This document shows, in pieces, positions 1-12,625 of a DNA stretch of 64,000 bases (positions are counted from its first letter, which is position 1; each line of letters opens with the position of its first letter). The notes under the pieces were generated by a model. The model was given only the letters and a program-made list of their open reading frames with translations, ran no database searches and was not told where the DNA came from. The stretch comes from Metallyticus violacea (Eukaryota > Arthropoda > Insecta > Mantodea > Metallyticidae): contig CM060846.1 in NCBI GenBank assembly GCA_030762175.1, forward strand, positions 311,320,512-311,384,511, written 5' to 3'. The position numbers were made by a program, and so were the translations under genes.

Positions 1-43
1 ATAATAATAATCATAATCATAATAATAATAATAATAATAATAA
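1..43. repeat. (AAT)n microsatellite
   Basis: The window opens inside an AAT triplet repeat interrupted twice by ATC units. It probably continues upstream of the window. Confidence 0.9.
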
Positions 44-958
44 ATACGTATTACATCGAATATATATATTTTTGCTTGTTAAAAATGGCGCGCATTATTA
101 GGACGTTAATGCTCATATAAGCAGGTTCTAGCTAACTGCCATTAACCATTATTAACCCAGCTATTAGTCAACCTTTAAGAGTCACAACTTTAATTCTGAT
201 GCTGAGTGCGTGCTTAACAACGATGTAATCTATAAGGGGAGCCATTTAAACAACGATCACTTGCGCGCCCAACAGTACAGTTATCGGCTCCATCCAATAT
301 CCATTAAATGGCGGAGAAGCAACTTCTTCCTCAATTTGTGAAGTAAAATCAGTTACCCCTTTTAGGCAAGGTTATGCTAAAACTGGTCATCATCGTTGTG
401 CACACATTTGAATCTCTGCAAAAATCTAATCATCCCCGCTGCAGTTTTTGATGATATTAAAGAGCATTTTCCTGACACATAAATTCCACTTGTTCCAGAG
501 TATGTATTTGCTTTATATATGATTTCTTTACCTTGCCACAAAGTTTTGTTTATGCTGATTCGTTACAAAATTTTCACTCACTCACTCACTTTCAATAAAC
601 AAACCTCATCACACAGCACACTAATTAATTGGTAGCCGATTATTTGTTAAATGTCCAGCAAGTGTGCTTCTGACAAGCGAGTGGCCGTCAACTTGTAGAT
701 TTCAGTAATTGTACATAGAAATTCTTCCGAGTTTCCTCTCTGCTTGAATGTATGTATTAATTTAATTATTCACCTTGAAGCTGGGGACAGTTAATATGAA
801 ACATTTGTTACGTAAAACAAAGTGTAACAAGTTTCGTTATGGCAAAGTTCTCTGCCATACTCGGTAATGAACATAACTTCCGATAGATACACGAGCTTGC
901 TGGACTAATAATGTTGAAATAATTTCCAGGAATAGTTTTTAATCGATAGTCTATTTCA
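44..958. other. No recognisable feature
   Basis: AT-rich single-copy-looking DNA. I see no coding signal, no tRNA-like box and no obvious inverted repeat. Confidence 0.5.
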
Positions 959-1168
959 TCAAGCTTGTAGCAACCCAGTTTTTTTTGGCCTCGGTTTCTT
1001 ATGAATGAAAACGCCTTGAGATCGAATTCTGTTTGTCAATCTGAAAATTGCATTTATTGATGGAGATGTTAGTCCTGAAAATTTAGTAAGAAACTCTCTC
1101 TTGCAGTACGTGTACGATTTCTTTTGCACACAACAATCATATATTCTTTGTTCTAGCGTATATTTCAA
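959..1168 (-). pseudogene. DUF4817-type transposase, N-terminal fragment
   Basis: About 69 codons on the minus strand resemble the N-terminal helix-turn-helix (DUF4817) domain of Tc1/IS630-like insect transposases. The visible pattern is YTLEQRIYDCC, then a cysteine/basic stretch, then FSGLTSPSINAIFRL and a KKPRPKK tail. This is the place where intact relatives pass from the DNA-binding domain to a linker. The frame has no ATG (it begins at a TTG codon) and is cut by a stop before any catalytic domain. No catalytic DDE/D segment follows on the minus strand. It is a dead 5' fragment of the same superfamily as the remnants at 22153 and 46140. The family call is from remembered motifs; the identity of the exact element is unknown. 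Confidence 0.6.
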
Positions 1169-1675
1169 TTTTGGAATACCTCACAATATACCAACACAAA
1201 GTAGGTTTTAATACTTCCAACAAAAATATAAAATATGGTTGGCATGATAAACACGACTGAGCAAACTCAACTGCCAATCTCAGCAGAACTATAACTCCAT
1301 GCATCCACTGAAGATGAACCGACTTTTACTAATGTATATAAATTTCGATTGCGTACTTGTGTCATCAGAGTGATAAAATGTTCACAGTTATGAAAGTTTT
1401 AATTTCATACTTGTGTATTCTTAAAGTTTTTAAAACTGGCTAGCGCATTCTATATTATTGTTACAATATGAATAATATTCTCGCAATGAAATGATTTCTG
1501 TAATAGTTGCGGATATATCATTAAAATTGAACGTGTCTTTTAGTTAGTAATTTAGTAGTCTTTACAATTGAGCATTTAATAGGCAAGCATAATTTAAATG
1601 TTTCCACTGGTGTAGAATGAGGTGAGATTAACACTTTTACAATGTACGTGACGCAATTATACGCACACTTCAGGA

Positions 1676-1725
1676 TCTCTCTCTCTCCCATACACACATA
1701 CACACACACACACTCGCGCGCGCGA
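1676..1725. repeat. Compound CT/CA/CG microsatellite
   Basis: Runs of CT, then CA, then CG dinucleotides follow one another. Simple-sequence DNA, no coding role; the arginine/cysteine-rich frame read across it on the minus strand is an artefact of the repeat. Confidence 0.85.
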
Positions 1726-2639
1726 AGTATCACGCCATTCCACTTCTTATTACCTTGGACTAACAGAGGAAAAAAAAAAAAAACTATCTAATTTTCCTTA
1801 TGGTGTTTAAGACAGCATTATCATTATGTTCAAAAACGGCTTTAAATATGCGTCGCTGAACCAGTTCCCTCTACAAAAATTAGCTCGTTGATTTAAGAGT
1901 GATTCGCAGCGACTATCTTAAAATAAAAATGTATAAGGTTTTCATTATTGTTTTATTATTTCTTATCCAGATTGGAGACACTTTAATATCCGCCGAACGT
2001 TGTGCAAAGTCATTTCTTCACGTTCTGCTGCATTAAAGAGCAACAACATAATTGTAGTCACGTTTTCATTTTTTAGAGCCAAGTTAATTTTAGTAAAAAT
2101 TATAAACCTAGATCGTGATGCCTTATACTTCTGATTTAAGATATTAAGGATGTAATATTAACTTTTATATCAATGAAATCTGGGTTAATTAAACAAAACG
2201 AGATGATAGAAATACGGATCTTCGATATACCGTATCGAACTGCTAACCATTGCATTGTTTCCTTCCACCTATATCTCCTCGTTGTTTCATTAAGATTTAT
2301 TTCAACGTGGCAGCTGAATTTCACAAGTGCTTTATTGTTCGACTTCGGTGTTTGTTTTAGATGAAAGAGTGTTTCACAATAGCTGCCAGGGTAAAATTAT
2401 CTCAATTCCACAAATGATTTTTTTTTTTCAATACTAACTCTTCACCATTTTTTGCCCTTTTATTTCAGATTTTCTTGGGATTTCAATGTGAAAATTTAAA
2501 CGATATGTTGGCGAGCTACTTTAGTTACTCAACTTTTATGCAAAAACTTATTTTAAAAATGTACAAAAAACGTGGGAATTCTCCTCCAATTTTTTTCCCG
2601 CATTTTTAAAACTCTGCCATAAAAGATTAATCTATAAAT

Positions 2640-2712
2640 GCAGGGAGAGCAGTTTAGAAGTCACGCAACTTAGAAAGGCAAATCGGTGGTTCGACCCCGC
2701 GTTGCTGCCGGT
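2640..2712 (+). repeat. Possible decayed tRNA-derived SINE head
   Basis: A perfect RNA polymerase III B-box match (GGTTCGACCCC, about 2692-2702) sits in a locally GC-richer stretch. No convincing A-box lies at the usual distance upstream and no tRNA cloverleaf can be drawn. It could be the remains of a tRNA-derived SINE, or chance. Confidence 0.25.
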
Positions 2713-4623
2713 ATTTTCTTGCATAAATTCGTTGCGGTCTAGCGCCTCACCATTTAAAACGTATTAAAATTGCAGATTTGGTACTCACCGTCTTACAGTA
2801 AATGCTCGAAATGTTGAAACATTTTCCCTTATACACAACCCACGTTTTGGGAAATTATCACTGGCATGCATCAGTTTCCCATCACTAATGGACCTAACTT
2901 CTTTTCTAATGTTTTAAATTCCTCCAATGTGTGTTACATATACTCGATTTTTCAATGTTCCCTAAAGATAAAAGATCACAAACCGTAAGATCTGAGGAAC
3001 GAGTAGGTATAAACCAGGGCCAATAATTTGGGACCAAATATACAGCGCATTTCCCTCAAGGATTTATGAACAGTCTTAAGATTTTTTCCGGCCATCTGCA
3101 TGATTAAACTTCTGTACTAACTTTCATGTTTTTTGTTGTGGAACCGAAATGGTAGGAAATGTATGTCTAATTGCCTGTCTCATTTTGCCTCTCGACTTTC
3201 TGTACCTGATGTATGTCTTGAAGATGAATATACGACGATGCAGTGAATTATACAACACTAATGAAATTTCATTCTCAACTGCACAGTACAACTGCCTGAC
3301 TGTCGAGATCCCATACGCTATTGATTGGAAGAGAAAATGGTGTCGCAAGGGGAATCTCAGGATTGGAAAAGGAAGACCCGCCGGTCGGCCGATCTAAGTT
3401 GTAGGACTTTTAAATTGCTCACACTGCATAATTAGAGATTGTACTGGAAACTTTTGTATTTTTATTTAACCTTGTCATGCATGGAAAAGTTTAATAAAAA
3501 AAGCTACTGAAAACAATATGCATTATTCAATGAAACGTTTTGCAGCAATAGTTAGAGAAGTAAAAATGTTTAAATATTCACACTATATATAAAGCATATT
3601 TTCATTTTTAAAACGCTAGAGACGCCTGAGTAGCTTTCACTTTGCAGTATTCAAGTAGTTGTGCATTGTTTAGCAAAGTTAAACTAAAGTTCGTAATATC
3701 ACATCACAGAATCTCTTAAATTAAACGACACTTGTTGTTGATTTTCAGATTTGCGCCCTTTGGAAAGTTTTCATTTGCAGATTTAGCAGAGTCCTTGGAA
3801 CACAATAGACATATAGAAAACAACCAAACTCAGTGATAATGACATCAACTCTACATGAGGCTTTCGGCTAAATGACAGAACAACACACGTACAACGAAAT
3901 GACACGTTAAATTTCACTCACACTTGAGCAGGAAATGGCACACAGTCATTGTGCATGATGCAGGTTTCTAGTTTTGTTTCTCATTTTCATAATTTATGAA
4001 TCGGTATCCACTGGTGTTTCAAAATAAATTAAACTGCGCTTTCCAGTGTGGTCCGCGAACGATTCCCTCTAAGGAGGTCCGTGATGCATTCCAGTATTTT
4101 TAGCGCATTTATTCTTGAATGTATTGATGCAAACATTGAATTGCGAGAAAATAAATGTTATACTACAAGTTTACTATGTGTATTTGTTAAGCTAAAATAA
4201 ATTAAATCAAATTGAATTTCTCAGAAGAGAACTTTCAAATAAGTAAACCGAAAACCACGTAGATCACTCATATGTGACGCCATAGTTTCCCTTTCAACAT
4301 CTTACATCTTTCGGCAGCAATCTTTCGGACTATCAAAGAAGGCCGTAAAAGTGTTGCTGCTTTTTTAATGGCTTACTTGCGTAAAAAAGCATTCTATGAA
4401 CTCATTTATTTATTTTAAAATATACAAATAGTATAACAAATATAATTTGAACTCAGAATATAAATTTATACTATAAATGGTGCACATATTACAGCTTGTA
4501 AGTGAAATGCACCTACATCCCACTGATTCGGGAATTAAAATTAACGAAAAATTCTGCGCCATCATATGTGAATTATTATTAATATTAATGATTTATGAAT
4601 TTTTATGCTTTTGAATGCATTAT

Positions 4624-4645
4624 GATTATTATTATTATTATTATT
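4624..4645. repeat. (ATT)n microsatellite
   Basis: Seven consecutive ATT units. Confidence 0.85.
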
Positions 4646-5518
4646 CTATCGTGTAAGGATACACCATAATAAAATGGAAAATACTAATAAAACGTGCATT
4701 TATTTGTTTGTTTATATTTTAATCCTCTAAACCTATGAAGATAGGCTTTAAAAATAGATAGCATGCAAATTCGGAATTTTGAACTTTGGGTTAAAGCTTA
4801 GGGGTCTGGGGTCAAAGAAAATTTAAGAACCGCTCCTCTAACAGATGCATAACCGACAGAAATGTGTATATCATTCTTAGAACATGCTTTGGACCCTCTT
4901 GCCAATTTTCAGCATGTGTTTGTGGTGTAGATTTTTTGTTTATCAATAATGCCATACTGTATATAATTTACCTTGTTACTTGTAAACTGTTCGCCATTTT
5001 GCACCAGAGTTGAATTTTATCATTCTTAGAGAATAATTCTTATCTGAAGCATAATTTGTTTAGTATCAGGTATGATAAAAGACTACCACGACCTATGGAA
5101 ATCTATGACTTTCTTCTTAAAAATTCTGCAAAGAGCCGATAACTTTTTGTAGAAAAATAATAAATTAACAAACTGTAAAAAAGAAAAGTAGTAATAAACA
5201 ATAAAAACGCGGAATATTCAACAAAACAATTAATATAAGCCAAGTAATTTCTTTCAGCAATAGTGGTTAGACCAAAAAAGTAACATGGCCAAAAATGTTG
5301 GAAGTTGTACTGCATTCCACTGGTTAAAAGCTATAACATCGAAACCATAAGAAATATAATAGACTCTGTATTTTTAATGCTTGTGCATGGGGATCAAACT
5401 TATTCTTCTTTTAAAAGTAAGAAAAAGAAATGCTGAGAATACGCCAACGAGAGATGGGCACTAGGCATCAGACTATAAGATTGAGCCAGCAATGAAGGTT
5501 AGAGAAGATGAATAAAAC

Positions 5519-5852
5519 ATGCTGCCAGCTTTCTCGAATAGATCTGGACAATATAGTAGCAGCTTGAGACCCAAGGATTGGTCTATAAAACGTGAGGTGG
5601 ACGAAGAAGAGAAAGGGAGTATTTTTTGGCAGCCACTGGTCTACAACAACAATTTTCCCGAAGTGGCATTGAAGATCGCAGAAGCCTCAACCATCTTGAC
5701 TCTAGTCCTTTCTAGAGTGATTCTCAGTTACCAGGGAGAACGAACATTCTTAGATTATTTAAAGTTAGTTTGGGATCTAAGGTATGAGAAGCTACTCAAC
5801 ACAAGCCTCTGCAACTGAATGGGGGAGAAAAAAAAAAAAAAAGAAAAAAAAA
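5519..5852 (+). other. Unidentified 99-codon frame followed by poly(A)
   Basis: An ATG-initiated frame of 99 codons (5519-5818) ends nine bases before an A-rich tract with one G interruption (about 5827-5852). The segment is less AT-rich than its surroundings. A frame running directly into poly(A) is what a retrotransposed transcript or the 3' end of a retroelement would look like. I do not recognise the protein: there is no signal peptide, membrane segment or known motif, although a tryptophan-rich acidic stretch (residues about 20-45) is present. No AATAAA lies at the usual distance and I could not find a clear target-site duplication. It may equally be chance. Confidence 0.25.
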
Positions 5853-8359
5853 CCACTTCTAAAGCAGAATGGAACAATACTCTAAATTGACAACAAAATA
5901 TCCTTTCTGCTCTACTTGAAAGTAAAATCATAAGAGTAATTATATAGAGTGAAGGAATAAATGAGGGCAGCGTCAGCTAGTTGATTGAGTTAATCTTATA
6001 CATTTATTGCTCAACTATACAAATAAATTATACACAAGACCACACAAAAATTACTTTTAAGTACCCTCTTGCAGGGAACGAAACATATATTCGCATTTAA
6101 TCGTCCAAATAAATTTAGTTTTATTTCATGTCATTTAATTCCCTTATATATGTTAGGAAAAAAGCAAGCTTCAAACATTTTCTAAGCTGGCCAAGTCTGG
6201 GGATATTTCCAATCATATGGAACTTGGAAAAGATACCTTACAATGTGTGCAGCACGCATAATGCCAATGTGCAACTGAAATGTCCGTTTTTGCCACGCCA
6301 TCTTGACCAAATCGAATTTTGTAAATATTTTGTATTCTATTCTGAGATAATACACACTTCCAAAACAGCCTAAATCTAGTTTCGTGTATATAAATTGAGC
6401 TGTGATTTTGTGCCAAAGTTCTGCAGTGAGGCCTGATTGTGCCACTATCATTTTCTGGATGCTTGACTAATAATCCTTCTTTGTTAGTTGTTGTGTTCCT
6501 AGTCTTGTCCGAATGATTCTACATTATAGCTGTTTGCTAGTTGCAATAAATTTTGTCTGCAGGGTTAAGGTTTTATGAAGTGAATTTGAAATACACCCAC
6601 ATTACTGAACAAATGTAACTTTTACTATAAAATTGTTGCCTGTATTCACAGTAAGAAACTAATATTTGAATTCATACACCTGTTATATGTTTTCATAATT
6701 CTTGTCCAATATTCAGGTACACCTCTGCCATTACGGTAAATGTTGAATTCAAGGTAATCTCTCATGCAAATGTCTCAGAATATGATGAGCTCAATAACGT
6801 ATAGCGCACTGAAACAACTTCGAAATTCATTTACAATCTTTGACAAAACAAGAACTTTTAAACACATGGAATTGGCAAAATTATTTGACCTTTAAACTCA
6901 TTTTTTGTCGCTTGGCATTGCATATTATTTTCTAATTTCAATAACATTGTCACAACATATTTATTTGCGTTTATTTGTCTTAACTACCATATTTTAATGT
7001 AAACTTCTTATATAAATAAGTAATTGTATAATTTGTACCACTTTCTCCCAGTAAGCTATTTCAAAATACTTAAAAATAATAGCAGTTTTAGTTATTGACT
7101 TTAACATTTTAATTTTTACTACTAAAGAAACGTGTTCTATTAAGAACTTGTTTCTATTTTCTGCAATTAATTCTTTTTTTTTTCATCGCAGCATTTAAAT
7201 GACATTTTAGAATAGTTTCATCATCTGCTAATGTAAAAGCACGAATGGAATGATTTTCAGCCAAAATGCGTTTCATATTTGAAAATCTCTTAAGTGCTTT
7301 TCCGCTTTAGTGTACAATAATGCAATTTTCAACTCGAGAAGTTCAAATGCGAGTTGATAGCTCCCAAGAACTTGAATATATAAATCCTGAAGTAAGGTGT
7401 CTTATCAATTGAAATGACAGAGTCTTGCAGATATATTAAAATTGAATCTTAAACTGGCACTTTGGCCAATTTTAAAAACGAAGCATTTTTGCCCTTACCG
7501 GGGAATACATATATCCATGTATTACAAGCAGGAGGAGATTAACTCTGAACAACTGTCAAAGGTGTAATGTAAAACCTCTAGCTTACATATAGGTAGCTGT
7601 CAGGAAGAAATCTTCGGTCTATCTATACACGTATCATATGAGCTTCTTGTTGAACATTGGATGTTAACTCTGAAAAAGGCCTTTGATGAATTATCAGAAA
7701 CAGTTAACCTTTGACCGAGACTCATCGTAAGTGAAGTTGCGTTTGCTGCTGGTCTGCAATCGCGTACTTCGACATTTTAGATGCAATGTGAACTTCATCT
7801 CTTCCAAGTCTAAAATCAGAGAACAATTTAACATTACTATTCCAATAGCACGCAATGCTTTTATTTTGTCCTTGAGCAGTTTTAATCTGGTGCTCTTACA
7901 GCTATAAGATGGTGGTGCAACTCTAAACCAACGGTTTTCCAACTTTCCTTGAACGCGGACGCCATTTAGGGAAAGCCGTAACATTTAACTAAAAGTTAAG
8001 ATTCTACATTTTCGTTCTGTATATTTGTTGAAGTTGTTCTTCACTGGTTTACAAAATTCAATGTTATAAATAAATAAAAGCGCATTTTCAATATTTGTTT
8101 TCTTGAGGTGTGTTCTAACCCAATTGTAATAATGACAACAATAATATTTCATTAAAAGGCATATAGCACGATGAAACATTACCATAATTCCTAACAATAT
8201 ATAATGACACAACATTACTCCTTAATTTAAATTTCAGAATAAGAGAGATGATACTGCATTTCCCTTACTATCCGTGATATATTCTGCTTAATAGAATAAA
8301 ATTGCATCTTGAGTTCTAATTCTACATTTTCTAAAGTTTTCCTATGCTTGTATTATGTT

Positions 8360-9037
8360 TCTTCGTCTTCTTCTTCCACAAGTTATAGGCCTGCCAACCT
8401 GTTAAACATATCATGTCCTCAATTAAACATATATTTCATCTTGTTTTTGGTCTTACTACTTGGCAATATCCTTTAGATTTACAGTTAAGTAAAACTTTGG
8501 TATCCGTTCCTCTTTCATTCTTTATATATGCTGATACCAATTATTTTTATTTTCATTATTTTTTCTTTTAAGTTAAACACATTTAATTATTTTCGAATTG
8601 TTCATTTCTTTTTTTTCTAAGAGCTACTGCTCTTAAAAAATTCATCTCTGCGGTTTCTATTTTTTCCCCCTCTCTGTCCTATTCAAATTCCAGTTTTCAC
8701 TTCCATATGTTGTCATTGTCACTGTCATTACATTGTAGAATTTCATTTTTGTTGCTTTTGACGTTTTTTCTTTAATGTTATTCTTATTTTTCCATTAATT
8801 TGTATTAATTTATTTAGTTTTATATTCAGATCTTCATCTTTAGTGTATGATACATTAACTAGATAATTAAAACTTGAGACTTGTTCTTGTATTTCTTCAT
8901 TAATAACTAACAAATATCTTACATGATTGTTACCTTTAAAAGCCATTGCTTTTGTCTTGCTTGTTGAAATCTTTAAATTATATGTCCGCATGATTTTAAT
9001 CCTTAATTAACATTTCTCTGTAAACTTCTTCCGTTTC

Positions 9038-9091
<54 letters not shown>

Positions 9092-9655
9092 TCGCCAGTA
9101 AATAAAATTTTTTTCAACTTATATCTGTTAATTTGAATACTTCCAATTGAGTAGTTTTTTCCACATTTTATGTGCTTCGTCTATATATATTAAATAACTC
9201 TGGCGATAAATGGCATCCCTGTTTGACGCCCTGGTTTATTTCTTCTATTTTGTTTCCAATTCTAACGCCATTGTCAATCTTAATTCTTGTACTGTGTACT
9301 TTTATATATATTCTGAATTACCTCGATCAGATGACTGAGATATTGTTTCTTTTGCATTACAGTTCATGTTTTCGTAATCCAAAAATATCGGCAAGTTAAA
9401 TTCCCTTCTCTTCTGTATTAATTGTTCCACCGTAAATATACAATATGCACAAGAGCGCCCTTTTCTAAAATAACATCGTTCTTCAATAATAACATTTACT
9501 TTTGTACAAATTAATTTTGTATATCTTTTATATATCCATTGAAGAAGGCTTATGCCTCTATAATTATTCAAATTATTTCTACCCCTTTTTTAAAAATTGG
9601 ACAGATCACTCCTGTCAGCCAATCCTCTGGTATTTGGTGTAATTTCTAACACATA
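8360..9655 (-). pseudogene. Non-LTR retrotransposon reverse transcriptase remnant
   Basis: Read on the minus strand from 9655 downward, successive reverse transcriptase blocks appear in the right order but different frames. They are PEDWLTGVICPIFKKG (about 9625-9580), NNYRGISLL, FRKGRSCAYCIFTVEQLI (about 9455-9400), INQGVKQGCHLSPELFNIY (about 9235-9180), a degraded active-site box ILFTGDQF (about 9100), LKISTSKTKAMAFKG, SSFNYL, and a C-terminal segment with RMKEERIPKFYL and VGRP (8560-8370). This is the RT domain and C-terminal tail of a LINE common in insect genomes; the endonuclease domain is missing, so the copy is 5'-truncated. Frameshifts and stops occur throughout. The FADD/YADD-type active site is lost, and a long TA repeat lies directly behind it. 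Family assignment is by remembered motifs; the exact clade is uncertain. Confidence 0.85.
9042..9085. repeat. (TA)n microsatellite inside the LINE
   Basis: About 22 TA units, located immediately 3' (minus strand) of the degraded RT active-site codons. The array has replaced or expanded coding sequence between the active site and the KISTSKTK block. Confidence 0.9.
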
Positions 9656-11344
9656 TTAAAAAGTTTTAGAAAAGTTTACTACTTCCTTTGGTGCAAATTT
9701 TAAAGTTTTATATTTATATTATCCTGTGCTGGTGATATTTTATTTTAAACATGTTAGGATATTTGCAAATTTTGCTCTGTTCCATCCAACATTCTTTTTA
9801 AATATCAACTAATCAGAGAATGATTTTTTAAAAAGTAAGTTGTTACGAAGTGCATTAATACCTTAGTGTCCTTATTTGATATTTTCGGAAAATCTACCTC
9901 AGAGAGGCAAGCATACCTCAGTCTATGCAATACGCGGCCAAAAGATGCTTGCTGTTGTCAGGGAAACTATGATGTTACATATGAATGTTCTGCCTGTTCC
10001 ACAAAAGTATGGTCTAATACATCACAAGTGTATGGACTTGTAACATGCAGCTATGAATAACATTCTGTTCCACAAAGGTTTCTGCTACTCTTATACTTTA
10101 CAACTCCATACTTACAAATGTACAAGTAAGTGCATTTTCGTTGTTCTGTTCCACAGAATTAGTTGGGCATGAGTAATTTATATAAATTTCTCTATAAGTG
10201 TAAGAATATTGGTAACTTCAAATACTAGCGCAAAATTTATTATTTTTTAATGATTTTGGGAGTGAGTTTACCCAAATGTGCTAAGTATTAATGAAAGTGA
10301 TGATAATGATGAGCAGGAATATGTATAAAGAATGAATAAAAAGTGTTTGTGTACAATGATAAAGTTAGGTTAAGTGCAATTAAAGTGCGGCTTAAGACTG
10401 ATATTGGCGTTTCCTGTTCTAAATGCATATTTCAAACCAGCATCTTAATTAATATGTTTTATGGTCCTTGCTACATGCCATGAAAATAGTTTCTTTTCAT
10501 TCTGCATTCTCTTTTAAAATTATTCCTTTTGACCCAATTTTCCCATGTTTTTTGTGCTTATGTTGAGAACGTAATTTTCAAGTAATATAAACAATTAACT
10601 AAATATAAATGATCAAATGGAGCAATAAAATAAATGACCGAGAGCGATCGAGAAGCTCGATTCTTCTGTCACCTCTAAACGGCTGAAATTGATACTCCTA
10701 AATGTAGCCTTGTGGGACCGTCGCGTCGTCTCAAATGGGATTATTACGCTTGAATATCCATAAATACATAAGAAAGTATTTAAAGTACTTGTTTTTCTTA
10801 GGAGAAGAACAAGTCCTATTTTGCAGGAACGACAACGATCGCTCTGCAGTTTATTGGAGGGGGCTCTCTAATATGGCTACCGCGTGTTTATTACTTATTT
10901 GTCGCGATTAACCTATTCATGGTTCCTGTCATACACTACGGTAATTATATTTCACCCACTAGTGTACATCTCTATCACATAAAATATTTGAAAAAATTAA
11001 AATACTCATCGAAAATAAGCCTTGTCAGAGCTTCCCTAATATATTCGATGTTCAAATTAATGTTCTAGCAATTATTAAATCTGCTATAGGGTTGAAAGTT
11101 GGAAGATTTACATTTTTCATTGACACAGCACTAGCAATCATTTTTAAGGAGTTACTTTTGTATCTTATCTTTGAATTGCTCAATTGTGTCTATATCAATT
11201 GTAGTAGCCAGTTCAATGTGTGCCAAAATTGTAGGATAAAGTGCATAATTAGAACAAGCAATGCTGTTAACAACTATTATATGTTTCAATAAAGAAGTTT
11301 ACACTTACTGAATATATGTTGGGAAACAGCAATTAGCCCAGACA
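9656..11344. other. No gene; short spaced repeats
   Basis: No coding signal. The segment 9866-10160 contains three copies of CTGTTCCACA at about 73- to 83-bp spacing, and similar TTACATATGAATG/ATGCAGCTATGAAT words nearby, suggesting a decayed tandem repeat. The block 10640-10900 is somewhat richer in CG dinucleotides but shows no recognisable element. Confidence 0.4.
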
Positions 11345-12625
11345 ATGGTCAGTGGCAGTTATAGGCTCACACTTTATAAAAGAAGATGAGAATACTGTAA
11401 TAATTACATAGGAATTCCTGTATTGAATGCTGGGTATAAGGTATATTAAAAATTCTATGTGCAAGAATTAAAAATATAGCATGGATAAAATTAGCTGAAG
11501 AATAGAGTGGGTTTTGCCCAGGAAGATCTTGCACAATGTGTATACTTTATAATCACTGATTAAAAAGCAGAGAGAAAGGGAGAATTGTTTCAGAAAATAA
11601 GCTTTCGTTGACTACTGACATTTAACAAAGTAAATAGAACAATTATATGTTCAAATTTTAGAAAAAAATGTTATCCACGTCATTTTATCAATTGTATAAA
11701 ACGTTTATTAAGAATACAAAAATATTTCTAAATTTAAAATAAAAGTTTAGTAATTATTTTATTAAAATAAACCATGCTGTTGTACAGGGACTTTGTCACC
11801 CGTACCTTTTAATGTATCCATGGATGAGATGGTGCTTCCATGGAATGAGGAAAGAAATTTAGAAATTTGTTTAGCTCAGGTACCAATATCAAAACAATCA
11901 AGTTATTACAGCAAGAATTGAGCACGAACTGCAAATAGATGTGCTTAAATTAAATCAGATCTCTAAAAGAGTTCTGCAATATCAGCTGAAAAATACAATG
12001 TGTTGGTCTTCCAGGTAAAAAGACAAATAAGATATAAAATGGTAGTAAATGACACAGTCATGGAATAGGTAAATAGTTTAAATTATTTGGGCTGTAACTT
12101 CTTCCTATGAACTTTTGATATAGATAATAAACTCACAGAATTTAATAAAACGTGAGTATCCATAAAAAGTACATTAAGGAAACACTATTAAAGATGCACA
12201 ATTGAGAATTAATAAAGTAATAGGGGCTCTCGTACTACTGTATGGCTCACATATATGGATCTTAAAATAGAGTTATTAGAGGAAAATAAAGACATCTGAA
12301 ATGAGATTTATTAGATCCGTTAAAAATGTCAAAATAGGAATAAAATATCTAAACTAAAGCAATGAGATAAGATCTTAAAATATTTAAATTCAAGGAAAAA
12401 ATAACAGTTGGTGACAAAAGAAAATGAGCATTTTAACAGAATGGATCGAAATAGTTATCCAAATAAAAGTTTGTTATATCAAGCATAATTACAGGAATGT
12501 TGGGTAGACTCGAAGCAAGAAGCAATTAAGATATGACCTAAATCGGAAAAGTTTATATAATCTAATTCCTGATATTAGAAAAAGAAGAGGAAAATTGTTT
12601 CACTAAGGCAGCTTTAAGCATCAAA
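11345..12625 (+). pseudogene. Non-LTR retrotransposon reverse transcriptase remnant
   Basis: The plus strand carries scattered blocks of the same RT type as the element at 8360-9655. They are a degraded CxGRSCTMCI box (about 11518-11550) followed by LIKKQREKGRIV, INHAVVQGLCHPYL (about 11765-11810, matching the GVKQGCxLSP block), MVVNDTVME and NSLNYLGCNFF (about 12040-12110), DIDNKL, LLYGSHIWILK (about 12235-12265) and a C-terminal EMRFIR segment. The block order is that of an RT domain plus C-terminal tail. The catalytic box cannot be made out, and at least a dozen stops and frameshifts are present, so this is an old copy. The endonuclease is missing. It lies in opposite orientation to, and about 1.7 kb from, the related remnant upstream. 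Confidence 0.8.

Larger units (their letters stand above)
1169..8359. other. Mostly featureless AT-rich DNA
   Basis: Short ORFs occur on both strands (for example 3149-3397 and 7694-8215) but none has a recognisable motif or coding-like composition. Exceptions are the microsatellites near 1.7 and 4.6 kb, a possible decayed tRNA-like head near 2.7 kb and the poly(A)-tailed segment ending at 5852, listed separately. Confidence 0.5.
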
